From Saccharothrix saharensis (GTDB lineage: Bacteria; Actinomycetota; Actinomycetes; Mycobacteriales; Pseudonocardiaceae), in the NCBI RefSeq assembly GCF_006716745.1, contig NZ_VFPP01000001.1, positions 4,402,001 to 4,466,000 of the forward strand: DNA of 64,000 nt, written 5' to 3'. A program made the translations under genes and the position numbers. A model generated the notes under the pieces. It worked only from the letters and a program-made list of their open reading frames with translations. It ran no database searches and had not been told where the DNA came from. This document shows positions 41,737-49,366 of this stretch, in pieces. How positions within the stretch are numbered: position 1 is the first letter of the stretch; the number at the start of each line of letters is the position of its first letter.

Positions 41737-42837
41737 TCAGTCGGACAGGCGGTGGCCCGACTCGGGGTGGAACAGGTGGACCTCGCCGGCGTCGCGCACG
41801 GCGACCTTGACCGTCTGGCCCAGGGTGGGCGGCGTGCGGCCGTCGACGCGGACCACGAACCGCTCCGGCACGCCGCCGATGCGGACCGAGCCGTGCATGA
41901 GCGCGTCCGCGCCCAGCTCCTCGACCAGCTCGACGGTCATGTCCATGCCCTGCTCGGAGGAGCTGACCAGCGCCAGCGACTCCGGCCGGACGCCGAAGGT
42001 GACCTCGGACAGGCCCTCGCCCGCCGCCCGGTCCAGCGCGCGGCGGTCCAGCGGCACCACGATGCCGTCGAGCTTCGCGCCCTCCGACGTCAGCGGCACG
42101 GTCTTGAGGTTCATGGCCGGCGAGCCCATGAAGCCCGCGACGAACGCGTTGGCCGGCTTGTCGTACAGCGCGCGCGGGGTGTCGCACTGCTGGAGCAGGC
42201 CGTCCTTGAGCACGGCGACCCGGTGGCCCATGGTCATGGCCTCGACCTGGTCGTGCGTGACGTAGATCGTGGTGGTGCCCAGCCGCGCCTGGAGTGCGGC
42301 GATGTTCGCGCGGGTCTCCACGCGCAGCTTCGCGTCCAGGTTGGACAGCGGCTCGTCCATGAGGAACACGGAGGGCTCGCGGACGATCGCGCGACCCATC
42401 GCGACGCGCTGGCGCTGACCGCCGGACAGCGCCTTCGGCTTGCGGTCGAGGTACTTCTCGAGGTCCAGCATCTTGGCCGCCTCGGCGACCTTCTCCCGGA
42501 TCTCGGTCTTGTTGACGCCGCGCAGCTTGAGCGCGAAGCCCATGTTCTCCGCGACCGTCATGTGCGGGTACAACGCGTAGGACTGGAACACCATCGCGAT
42601 GTCGCGGCCCTTGGGCGGCACGTTGGTGACGTCCTTGCCACCGATGTGGATCGCGCCCTCGTCCACGTCCTCCAGACCCGCGAGCATCCGCAGCGCGGTG
42701 GACTTGCCGGAGCCGGACGGACCGACCAGGACCAGGAACTCGCCGTCGGCGACGTCCAACGACAGCTCGTCGACCGCGCGGACCGGCGGGTTGCCGGAGA
42801 AGATCCGCGAAGCCTTGACGTAGGCGACCTCAGCCAT
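41737..42837 (-). CDS. msiK: Shared sugar ABC transporter ATP-binding protein, MsiK/UgpC type
   Basis: The 366-residue CUT1 ATPase has Walker A GPSGSGKST, signature ALSGGQRQRVAMGRAIV, Walker B VFLMDEPLSNLDAKLR, switch VTHDQVEAMTMG and a C-terminal TOBE/regulatory domain (from about residue 240, VTFGVRPESLALV). It closely follows the pattern of Streptomyces MsiK, which energises several sugar importers that lack their own ATPase. Two such ATPase-less importers are in this window (3581-6746 and 49367-52499), which fits a shared role. The ATG at 42837 follows gagaggtg. A GCAAG-CG-CTTAC site in its promoter resembles the mal operators. Confidence 0.92.
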   Translation of the reverse strand: MAEVAYVKASRIFSGNPPVRAVDELSLDVADGEFLVLVGPSGSGKSTALRMLAGLEDVDEGAIHIGGKDVTNVPPKGRDIAMVFQSYALYPHMTVAENMGFALKLRGVNKTEIREKVAEAAKMLDLEKYLDRKPKALSGGQRQRVAMGRAIVREPSVFLMDEPLSNLDAKLRVETRANIAALQARLGTTTIYVTHDQVEAMTMGHRVAVLKDGLLQQCDTPRALYDKPANAFVAGFMGSPAMNLKTVPLTSEGAKLDGIVVPLDRRALDRAAGEGLSEVTFGVRPESLALVSSSEQGMDMTVELVEELGADALMHGSVRIGGVPERFVVRVDGRTPPTLGQTVKVAVRDAGEVHLFHPESGHRLSD

Positions 42838-42881
42838 GCCACACACCTCTCACATCGAGCTTTGCCGCCACGCTAGAGATT

Positions 42882-42893
42882 GCAAGCGCTTAC
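42882..42893 (-). promoter_or_regulatory. LacI-type operator candidate in the msiK promoter
   Basis: GCAAG-CG-CTTAC has the same 5-2-5 layout and nearly the same half sites as the palindromes in the malE/malR gap (GCAAG-AA-CTTGC). It lies 45-56 nt before the msiK ATG. MalR is the obvious candidate ligand, inferred from similarity. Confidence 0.5.
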
Positions 42894-42908
42894 GGGAACA
42901 CCCGGATC

Positions 42909-44135
42909 TCACCTCCGGAACGCCTCCACCGGCGGGATCCCGGCGGCCCTCGCCGCCGGGTGCAGTCCCGCGCCCAGGCCGGTCACCGCGCCGAGGAGCG
43001 GCGCGCCGAGGACCACGGCGGTCGGCAGGACCGGTGTCCAGTCGTTGACCACCGCCACGAGCACGATCGCGATCACCCCGCCGCTGGTGCCGACCAGCCC
43101 TCCGAGGGCGCCGACGAGGGCCGACTCGGTGAGGAACTGCGCGGCCACGTGCCTGCGCCGCGCGCCGAGCGCGCGACGCAGGCCGATCTCCCCGGTGCGC
43201 TCCAACACGGACACCAGCGTGGTGTTGGCGATCCCGACCGTGCCGATGATCAGGCACACCATCGCGAGGACGAGGAAGAGCGAACCGAGGTCGTCGGCGA
43301 CGGAGTCCCGCAGGGACCGGGGGTCGGGCGGTGCGACGACGCTGAACAGGCCAGGGGCGTCCGGGCGCAGCGCCAGAGCCAACTGCTCGGCCACCACGCG
43401 CGCGGCGCCCAACTCCGTGTCGACCACCATCTTGGGCTCGCTGCCGCCGCCGGACAACGCGTCGGACCAGAGCTCCCGCGCGGTGGTGCGGGGCACCACC
43501 ACCCCGGACAGCACCTCTGCCCGGCGCTCCACATCGGCGATCACGCCGATCACCGTGAACGGCACGCCGCCGAGGTGGACGACCGGCTGCGTGTCGAGCC
43601 GGCGCACGCCCAGCCGCCGGGCCGCACCCGCGCCGAGCACGGCCACGCGGTCGGCGCGGTCCTCCATACCCCGGTCGAACGAGCGCCCCTGCGCCAAGCG
43701 GGCGCGCAGCGCCGGCGCCAACCCGGACGAGGCCGCGTAGACGGTCACCTGCTGAGCCGGCGCGCCCGGCAACGCGACCCCGGTGACCGGGCCGACACCC
43801 TGTTCGGGTACCACCTGCCACACGCCGGCGGACACCACACCGCGCACGCGCGCCGCCCGCTCGTCGGAGTCGTCCGGGAACGCCTCGGACGGCTCCGAGG
43901 CCGCGGCTCCCGACCGGGAAGGCTCCTGCTCGACCGAGACCTCGGTGGCCGCCAGGGCGGTGAACCGGGTGGAGATCTGCCCGGTGGCGGTCGCCGTCAA
44001 CCCCAGCACGGCCACCACCGTGCCGACCCCGAGCACCACTCCCAGCATGGTGAGCAGCGTCCGGCTGGGGCGCTGGAGGACCCCGGCGAGCGCTTCGGCG
44101 ACGAGGTCGCGCAGGGTGAACCGGGGCGGCTTCAC
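42909..44135 (-). CDS. MacB/FtsX-type ABC transporter permease
   Basis: The 408-residue protein has the four-helix MacB/FtsX topology: a first helix (about residues 22-50, TLLTMLGVVLGVGTVVAVLGL), an extracellular MacB-type domain of about 220 residues, and three C-terminal helices starting LGSLFLVLAMVCLIIGTVGIANTTLVSVLERTGEIGLRRALGA. Such permeases do not move substrates through a channel but drive extrusion of peptides, lipoproteins or antibiotics from outside the membrane. It is the last gene of the operon lipoprotein-adaptor-ATPase-permease, coupled to the ATPase by a GTGA overlap. Confidence 0.88.
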   Translation of the reverse strand: MKPPRFTLRDLVAEALAGVLQRPSRTLLTMLGVVLGVGTVVAVLGLTATATGQISTRFTALAATEVSVEQEPSRSGAAASEPSEAFPDDSDERAARVRGVVSAGVWQVVPEQGVGPVTGVALPGAPAQQVTVYAASSGLAPALRARLAQGRSFDRGMEDRADRVAVLGAGAARRLGVRRLDTQPVVHLGGVPFTVIGVIADVERRAEVLSGVVVPRTTARELWSDALSGGGSEPKMVVDTELGAARVVAEQLALALRPDAPGLFSVVAPPDPRSLRDSVADDLGSLFLVLAMVCLIIGTVGIANTTLVSVLERTGEIGLRRALGARRRHVAAQFLTESALVGALGGLVGTSGGVIAIVLVAVVNDWTPVLPTAVVLGAPLLGAVTGLGAGLHPAARAAGIPPVEAFRR

Positions 44136-44830
44136 AGCGGCACCGGGTCATTCGCGCGCAGCGGGCCCAGCACGCCGTCCAGCATGCGCACCACCCGGTG
44201 CGCGCGGTCGGCGACGGCGCGGTCGTGGGTGATCAGCAGGGTCGTGACGCCGTCGCGACCCATGCCGTCGATCAGCTCCAGCACCGCGGCGGCGTTCGCC
44301 GAGTCGAGGTTGCCCGTCGGCTCGTCGCACAGCAGCAGTGACGGCCGCGGCGCCAGGGCACGGGCGATCGCGACCCGCTGCCGCTCACCCCCGGACAGGT
44401 GGGAGGGCTGCGCGTCGACCCGGTGGCCGAGACCGACGCGGTCCAGCGCCTCGACCGCGAGGGCACGGCGCCGCGCGCGCGGCGTGCCGGCGTACAACAG
44501 CCCCAGCACCACGTTCTCCACCGCGCTGCGGTGCGGGAGCAGGTGGAACGACTGGAAGACGAAGCCGATCCGCCGCGCCCGCAGCCCGGTGCGCTCGACG
44601 TCGGACAGCCCCGACACCTCCACGCCGTCCAGCCGGTAGGCGCCCGCCGTCGGGGAGTCCAGCAGTCCGGCGAGGTTCAGCAGGCTCGACTTGCCCGAGC
44701 CGGAGGCGCCGACGATCGCGACGTGCTCACCGCGGTGGATGGTCAGGTCGCACGCCTTGACCGCGCGGACCGGCGGCGGACCCGGGTAGGTCAACTCCAC
44801 CCCGGAGAACTCGACGACGGGTGTGCTCAC
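44132..44830 (-). CDS. LolD/MacB-type ABC transporter ATP-binding protein
   Basis: The 232-residue ATPase has Walker A GASGSGKSSLLNLAG, signature HLSGGERQRVAIARAL, Walker B LLLCDEPTGNLDSANA and switch TLLITHDRAVAD. This is the stand-alone ATPase of type VII (MacB-like) ABC systems. Starts with GTG overlapping the adaptor stop and ends overlapping the permease start, so stoichiometric co-expression is expected. Works with the 42909-44135 permease. Confidence 0.92.
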   Translation of the reverse strand: MSTPVVEFSGVELTYPGPPPVRAVKACDLTIHRGEHVAIVGASGSGKSSLLNLAGLLDSPTAGAYRLDGVEVSGLSDVERTGLRARRIGFVFQSFHLLPHRSAVENVVLGLLYAGTPRARRRALAVEALDRVGLGHRVDAQPSHLSGGERQRVAIARALAPRPSLLLCDEPTGNLDSANAAAVLELIDGMGRDGVTTLLITHDRAVADRAHRVVRMLDGVLGPLRANDPVPL

Positions 44831-46143
44831 CCGGCCACCTCCGCGTTGACCGCCGACACCACGACCCGGTCCCCCTCCGCGAGTGCGCCGTCGACCGGCA
44901 CGACAGCCGCGAACCCGTCGCCGTGCACACCGATGGTGACCGCGATCCGCTCCTCGGTCAGGTCGGCGCGCTGCTTGACGACCTCGACCCGATCACCGGC
45001 CGACGAGAACAGCGCCGACACCGGCACCACCAGCACCGGACCACCGGAGGACGCCTCGACGACCGTGAGCCGCACGTCCGCGCCCGCCAAGCGCGGGTCC
45101 AGCTCACCGGACGGCGTCACCACGAGCGGGTGCCCCGCGGCACCGGCACCGGCGTCCCCGGTCTCGGGATCGGAGACCAGTTCGCCCACCGACTCGACGA
45201 CGCCACGCGCGGTCAGGCCCAGTGCCTCGGACCTGATCTCCACGTCACGGCCCGGCTGCACCAGGCCGGCCCGCCCCGGGTCGAGCAGCCCGGTGACCCC
45301 CAGCGCACCCGCGGACAACGTGATCAGCGGTGCTTCGACCTGCTTGCCGAGCACCGCCTTCGAGTCGGCCACGCGAGCGGGGAAGCTGGGCAGGAACGCG
45401 TACTCCGACAGCGGCAGCATCGCGCCGGTGCTCCGCTCCACCTCGTCGCGCTGCTCCTCGGCCGACGCCAGGTCCTCCTGCGCCCGTGCCACGGCTTGCG
45501 GCGAGGGTGGTGTCAGGGCACGGGCGTCGGTCAGCGCGCGCTGTGCCGCGGTGACCGAGCGGTCCGCGTCACGCAGTCGCCGGTCGTCGTCCTCCCCGGT
45601 CTGCTCCACCGGGTAGCCGAGCGTGTCGTAGAAGCGGGTGAGCGCCGCCTTGGTGCCGGAGCCGAACACCCCGTCGAGTTCCCCGGGGTCGTGACCGGCG
45701 GCAGCGAGCGCCGACTGCAACTGCTTCACGTCCTCCCCCTCGTAGCCCGGCCGGAGATCCCGATACGCGGGCTTCGTCCCCGTCAACGCCACCAACGGGC
45801 GGCCCGAGACCTCCAGCAGCAACTGACCGGCCGCGAGTTCGTCACCGCGCTTCACCCGGACACCGGTCACCACGGGTTGGCCACCGGAGGAGTCGCCGGA
45901 GGGCGTCACCTCCACCTGCCGACTCGCGGCGACCTGTCCGCGGACCACGACCGTGGAGGTCAGCGGACGGCGCTCCACCACCGCGGTCAACGTGGTCGGT
46001 CCCGGCCCGGCCGCCTCGGCGGCGACCTGCTGCGGTGACTTCACGAACCGCGCCGCGACGAAGCCGGCCGCCACCAGCACGACCGCCACCGCGGCGCAGG
46101 CCAGCAGCGTGCGGCGGCGCGTGCGCAAGGTGCTGTCCGCCAC
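44827..46143 (-). CDS. Peptidoglycan-binding membrane-fusion adaptor of the MacB-type system
   Basis: The 438-residue protein has an N-terminal membrane anchor (about residues 12-33, LLACAAVAVVLVAAGFVAARFV), a lipoyl/barrel-like segment (ERRPLTSTVVVRGQVAASRQVEVTP) and a peptidoglycan-binding type 1 domain (about 125-175, LRPGYEGEDVKQLQSALAAAGHDPGELDGVFG). A helical hairpin (about 185-235, AQEDLASAEEQRDEVERS) and C-terminal beta-barrel parts follow. This is the Gram-positive counterpart of MacA/YknX adaptors, tying the exporter to the wall. The GTG at 46143 is 5 nt after the lipoprotein stop. Confidence 0.85.
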   Translation of the reverse strand: MADSTLRTRRRTLLACAAVAVVLVAAGFVAARFVKSPQQVAAEAAGPGPTTLTAVVERRPLTSTVVVRGQVAASRQVEVTPSGDSSGGQPVVTGVRVKRGDELAAGQLLLEVSGRPLVALTGTKPAYRDLRPGYEGEDVKQLQSALAAAGHDPGELDGVFGSGTKAALTRFYDTLGYPVEQTGEDDDRRLRDADRSVTAAQRALTDARALTPPSPQAVARAQEDLASAEEQRDEVERSTGAMLPLSEYAFLPSFPARVADSKAVLGKQVEAPLITLSAGALGVTGLLDPGRAGLVQPGRDVEIRSEALGLTARGVVESVGELVSDPETGDAGAGAAGHPLVVTPSGELDPRLAGADVRLTVVEASSGGPVLVVPVSALFSSAGDRVEVVKQRADLTEERIAVTIGVHGDGFAAVVPVDGALAEGDRVVVSAVNAEVAG

Positions 46144-46148
46144 CGGCC

Positions 46149-47048
46149 TCAGCGCCCCACGAGCTCGACGGCGCGGCGGACCGCGGTCTGGTTGCGGTCG
46201 CGTTCGGCATCGAGCCGCACGGAGTTCTGCTCCACCATCCTGGTCTGGTAGGCCGCTTCGACGGCGAGGCTCACCGAGACCACGCGGTGTTCGTCCCGGC
46301 ACGCCAGGTCGGCCTTGGCGACCGCGATCTCGGTGGTGGTCGTGCTGTCGCTCTCGGTCCACCGCCGGTCGTTGTTGGCCGCCCACGGGTCGGCGTAGTC
46401 GTAGCCCGACTCCTCCATGCACCCGCTCCACTTGCGGTAGACCTCGAGCACCCTGGAGTCCTGCCGGTAGCGCGCGCCCGATTCGGCGTCGAGCGCCGCC
46501 GCGGATGCCGGGTCCTGCCCGGACGGCACACCGTCATCGCCGTAGAGCTTGCGACGCGCCTCGCCCATGCAGCCGCCCTCCGGCACGTCCTGCCCGTTGT
46601 GGTGATCGACGTCCTGGCCGAGCGCCACCCTGTGCTCCGCCTCGGACGGGCGGTAGTCGGGCTTCTCGACCAACTGCTCGGGTGGCGGGTGGTAGCCGAA
46701 CCGGTCGACCTCCTCGTGGACGTTGATGCCGTACCGGCGGTCCGTGGCCGCCGGGTCCCGCGGCACGGGGAACGTCTTGGGGGTGAAGCCGAAGCGCCTC
46801 AGGCACTCCGCGGTCAAGGTCTGGGTCGCCGAGGCGATGGCCAGGCCTTCTTCGTGCGTCATCTGGTAGCGGTCCAGCGGGAGGTCGTACTGGCGGGCAC
46901 CGGCCACGTCCGGCACCTCGGCGACCGGCGGCTCCTCGGCCGCGGTCGCCGCCGGGTCGACGGGCCCGGTCGGCGCGACCGGCCCACCGGTGCACGCGGC
47001 GACCGCCAGCAGGGAGCAGACAGCGAGCAGAAGCTTCGATCTCGTCAT
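46149..47048 (-). CDS. Lipoprotein of unknown function at the head of the MacB-type operon
   Basis: The 299-residue protein has a lipoprotein signal (MTRSKLLLAVCSLLAVAAC, Cys19). The mature part is largely helical and charged with four further Cys, seen in ECLRRFGFTP, GGCMGEARRKLYG, KWSGCMEESGYDYADPW and ADLACRDEHR. The C-CMEESGY and ACR pattern recurs in actinobacterial lipoproteins found beside PG-binding adaptor/MacB operons, but I know no function. Its gene is 5 nt upstream of the adaptor, so it is likely the first gene of the operon, separated from the small secreted proteins by a hairpin at 47071-47103. Confidence 0.75.
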   Translation of the reverse strand: MTRSKLLLAVCSLLAVAACTGGPVAPTGPVDPAATAAEEPPVAEVPDVAGARQYDLPLDRYQMTHEEGLAIASATQTLTAECLRRFGFTPKTFPVPRDPAATDRRYGINVHEEVDRFGYHPPPEQLVEKPDYRPSEAEHRVALGQDVDHHNGQDVPEGGCMGEARRKLYGDDGVPSGQDPASAAALDAESGARYRQDSRVLEVYRKWSGCMEESGYDYADPWAANNDRRWTESDSTTTTEIAVAKADLACRDEHRVVSVSLAVEAAYQTRMVEQNSVRLDAERDRNQTAVRRAVELVGR

Positions 47049-47070
47049 GGTCCTTGGCTCCTCGGAGGCG

Positions 47071-47103
47071 CCGCGCGGGCGGGTGAAGGGCCCGCCCGCG
47101 CGG
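47071..47103 (-). terminator. Hairpin between the small secreted protein array and the exporter operon
   Basis: CCGCGCGGGCGGG (47071-47083) pairs perfectly with CCCGCCCGCGCGG (47091-47103) over 13 bp around a TGAAGGG loop, 28 nt after the third small gene and 23 nt before the lipoprotein ATG. It should end or attenuate transcripts from the array into the exporter operon. Confidence 0.75.
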
Positions 47104-47130
47104 CGAGCAGCGGTGGTCAGGCGGTGTCGC

Positions 47131-47559
47131 CTAGCTGTACTGCCAGTTGTGGGAGCTGGCCCCGGCGGCCACGTCGACCGGCATGTACGCCGTCTGACCG
47201 GGGATCGGCGCGGCGATCCGGCCACCGCCGTACCAGGTGTCGCGGTAGAACGAGAGGACGTGGGGACCGCAGTAGCAACCGGCGTTCGTGCCCTCGCGGA
47301 CCCGGTCGTTCAGCTCGCCCCACACGAGGCAGCCGCCCGCCCCGGTGTAGTCGATGCACCGGAACGCCTCGTTCGTGTAGTCCCCCGCGACACCGGCGCT
47401 CGTCCAGATGCCTCGCAGGTCCCAGGTCTTCAGGCAGGCTTCGCCCGGGTCGCAGACATGGGGTTGCGCCTGCGCCGACGGGACGGCGACCAGCAGCAAC
47501 CCGAGGGTCGCGACGACGCCCATGGCGAAGGCGAGCAGCTTGCGCTTGATCGTGTTCAT
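47131..47559 (-). CDS. Small secreted Cys-containing protein (I36-inhibitor-like), third of a tandem array
   Basis: The 142-residue precursor has a Sec signal peptide (MNTIKRKLLAF, core to VPSAQA, cleavage near residue 31). The mature part of ~110 residues has six Cys: CDPGEAC, CIDYTGAGGC and CYC. Shared with its two upstream paralogues are the C-D-x-G-E-x-C-L start, LND(R/K)V, a GC-x-C turn, YRDTWYGGG and the end GASSHNWQYS. The pattern recalls peptidase-inhibitor family I36 (SMPI-like, beta-gamma-crystallin fold), a tentative match. This copy is the most diverged and has an extra Cys pair. It follows the second paralogue by 29 nt. Confidence 0.75.
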   Translation of the reverse strand: MNTIKRKLLAFAMGVVATLGLLLVAVPSAQAQPHVCDPGEACLKTWDLRGIWTSAGVAGDYTNEAFRCIDYTGAGGCLVWGELNDRVREGTNAGCYCGPHVLSFYRDTWYGGGRIAAPIPGQTAYMPVDVAAGASSHNWQYS

Positions 47560-47588
47560 TTCGTTGCCTCCGAGAGGTGAGTGCCGGA

Positions 47589-47996
47589 TCAGGACCAGAC
47601 CCAGCTGTGCGAGCTGGCGCCGGCGTCGGATCCGGTGGGCGCGGTCGCGCGTCCACCGATGCCGACCTTGGCGATCACGCCGCCGCCACCGAAGCTGTCG
47701 CGGTACAGGGCGACGACGGACGGGCCGCACTGGCACCCGTTGTTGACCGCGGTGGCCGCCTTGTCGTTCAAGCTGGTGAAGCGGTGCACGATGGCGTCGC
47801 CGCGGTCCGTCCAGTACGCGTTGACGTAGTTGTCGACGTTGCCCGCGGTGGTGTAGGTCGCGAGCGCGTCGTAGGTGTAGAGGCACACCTCGCCGCTGTC
47901 GCAGGTCTTCGGGTCGGCCTGCGCCGACGGGGCGAGCACGAGGGCCGAGAGGATGCCGGCGCCGAGCAGCCCGACCGCGGCGGCGGCCCTCCTCAC
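47589..47996 (-). CDS. Small secreted Cys-containing protein (I36-inhibitor-like), second of the array
   Basis: The 135-residue precursor starts at a GTG overlapping the stop of the first paralogue (GTGA), so the two are translationally coupled. Signal peptide VRRAAAAVGLLGAGILSALVLAPSAQA is followed by a ~108-residue mature protein with four Cys (CDSGEVC and CQC), TSLNDKAATAVNNGCQCGP, LYRDSFGGGGVIAKV and a GASSHSWVWS end. It is more similar to the first copy than to the third by eye. It is predicted to be exported by Sec and stabilised by disulfides. Possible roles: protease inhibitor, structural wall protein, or antagonistic peptide. Confidence 0.75.
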   Translation of the reverse strand: MRRAAAAVGLLGAGILSALVLAPSAQADPKTCDSGEVCLYTYDALATYTTAGNVDNYVNAYWTDRGDAIVHRFTSLNDKAATAVNNGCQCGPSVVALYRDSFGGGGVIAKVGIGGRATAPTGSDAGASSHSWVWS

Positions 47997-48421
47997 GCCC
48001 ACACCCAGTAGTGCGAGCTGGCGCCGGCGTCGGTGTTGGTCGTCATCCACGCCTCTTGGCCGGGCACGATGGTCGAGACGCGCCCGCCACCGCCGAAGCT
48101 GTCCCGGAAGAACGCCACGATGTAAGCGCCGCATTCCGGCGCCGAGCAACCGTTGTTGTACGCCTTGCGCACCTTGTCGTTCAGCTTGATGTACTTGTAG
48201 TGCGACGTGTTGCCCACGTCCACGAAATACCGGACCGAGTAGTCGGCTTCATCGATCGGCGTGCTGTAGATCCCGCCGAGGTCCGCTGTCCAGAGACACA
48301 CCTCACCCGGGTCACAGGTTCTCGGGTTCGCCATGGCGGCCGGCGCGACAAGCGCGCTCAACGCCAGCAGCACACCGATACCGGCGATCAGGGAGGCAAA
48401 TCCCTCGAATATCCTTCTCAT
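47993..48421 (-). CDS. Small secreted Cys-containing protein (I36-inhibitor-like), first of the array
   Basis: The 142-residue precursor has signal peptide MRRIFEGFASLIAGIGVLLALSALVAPAAMA. The mature part has four Cys (CDPGEVC, then C-SAPE-C), KLNDKVRKAYNNGC, FFRDSFGGGGRVSTIVPGQ and GASSHYWVWA. The ATG at 48421 is 4 nt beyond GGAG; the adjacent in-frame ATG at 48424 is too close to it. It is the promoter-proximal gene of three tandem paralogues. Upstream lie repeated TCGCGA(C) motifs and then the LuxR-type regulator gene, co-oriented, suggesting regulation by that protein. Confidence 0.75.
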   Translation of the reverse strand: MRRIFEGFASLIAGIGVLLALSALVAPAAMANPRTCDPGEVCLWTADLGGIYSTPIDEADYSVRYFVDVGNTSHYKYIKLNDKVRKAYNNGCSAPECGAYIVAFFRDSFGGGGRVSTIVPGQEAWMTTNTDAGASSHYWVWA

Positions 48422-48434
48422 CATTCTCCAGAGT

Positions 48435-48457
48435 TCGCGACAGTCGCGGATCGCGAC
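48435..48457 (-). promoter_or_regulatory. Operator-like repeats upstream of the small secreted protein array
   Basis: GTCGCG-GAT-CGCGAC (48443-48457) is a perfect 6-bp inverted repeat, and TCGCGAC recurs as a direct repeat at 48435 and 48451 (16 nt apart). It sits 14-36 nt upstream of the first array gene on the minus strand, a plausible place for regulator or polymerase contact. Confidence 0.4.
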
Positions 48458-48514
48458 TACCACCAGCCTGGAGAAAAACGAGCGGAATGTCCCGTGTCGT
48501 TCGGACAGGTTTTC

Positions 48515-49159
48515 TCACCGGGACAGGTCGAAGGACCTTGTCCGATAGGACAGGTACACCAGGTGCGCCCGGTTGCGGGCGTTGAACTTGGCCAGCATGT
48601 TGGAGATGTGGAACTTGACCGAGCGCTCCGCCAACCGCAGCCGCTCACCGATCTCGCGATCGGTCCACCCGTCGGCCACCAGTGGCAGGACGTCGCTCTC
48701 CCGCGGCGTGAGGCTCGGTTCGGGGACGCGTCCGCCGACCGCCAGCCGCAACGGGGAGCGCACCACGCCGATCACATCCGAGGCCACGTCCCGGTTCGAC
48801 AGGAACGAGCGGACACCTGCCGCGTTCGCCGCCGACAACAGTTCCGATGAAGGCGCATCCGACGTGAACAGGGTGAACACCGTGCCGGCGTGCTGCCCGC
48901 GCAATTCGACCACGCGCCGGAGGAGGTCGAGCGGCTCACCCATGGAGATGTCCAACACCGCCACCTCGGGTCTTTCGACCCGGATCAACCGCTCGACCGC
49001 CGGCACGGTGTCGGCCGTGCCGACCACTCGCACACCGGAAGCGGACTTCAACACCGAAACGAGTCCCGCCAGCGGGACGGGATCGCTTATCCCCAACACC
49101 ACGCCGACCGTTGCGGCGCCATCTTTGCCGGTCCTGTGCGCCGGAACATCCCGAAACAT
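48515..49159 (-). CDS. LuxR/NarL-type regulator with a degenerate receiver domain
   Basis: The 214-residue protein has a receiver-like domain (residues 16-135) and a C-terminal LuxR helix-turn-helix (about 148-208, LTPRESDVLPLVADGWTDREIGERLRLAERSVKFHISN with KFNARNRAHL). An Asp in the phospho-acceptor position remains (Asp70 in VAVLDISMGEP). The N-terminal acidic pair is reduced to one residue (GISDPV) and the conserved Lys is replaced (FLSNRDVAS), so ordinary phosphorylation control is doubtful. No histidine kinase is adjacent. The ATG at 49159 follows a G-rich site (ggggggatcgg). It lies just upstream of, and co-oriented with, the small secreted protein array. Confidence 0.85.
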   Translation of the reverse strand: MFRDVPAHRTGKDGAATVGVVLGISDPVPLAGLVSVLKSASGVRVVGTADTVPAVERLIRVERPEVAVLDISMGEPLDLLRRVVELRGQHAGTVFTLFTSDAPSSELLSAANAAGVRSFLSNRDVASDVIGVVRSPLRLAVGGRVPEPSLTPRESDVLPLVADGWTDREIGERLRLAERSVKFHISNMLAKFNARNRAHLVYLSYRTRSFDLSR

Positions 49160-49320
49160 CCGATCCCCCCGTTTCACAGCCCCGAACGCGAGCGCGATCC
49201 GCATTCAGCAAACGGTGGGGACGCTACCCAGCCCGGGCAAAGCGGACAAGGCACTTGCCGGGTGTCCCGACCGGTCGACCGCGACGGTGACCGGTGGTCG
49301 CGACCGGCCGGGAAGTCGTC

Positions 49321-49351
49321 GGGGGCGGCGGCCGGAGCGGCCACCGCCCCC
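49321..49351 (-). terminator. Terminator after malG
   Basis: GGGGGCGG-C-GGCCG (49321-49334) pairs with CGGCC-A-CCGCCCCC (49338-49351) with one internal mismatch and a 3-nt loop, 16 nt past the malG stop codon on the minus strand. Confidence 0.7.
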
Positions 49352-49366
49352 GAAGGGCGCGCCCGG

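Noticed and set aside
46149..47225. Longer version of the lipoprotein gene starting at 47225
   Set aside because: The extension runs through the 47071-47103 hairpin, is Arg/Pro-rich and would bury the clear lipoprotein signal beginning at 47048.
48480..48560. Recurring GGACAGG words near the LuxR gene 3' end
   Set aside because: Mostly inside coding sequence with irregular spacing; no symmetrical arrangement.
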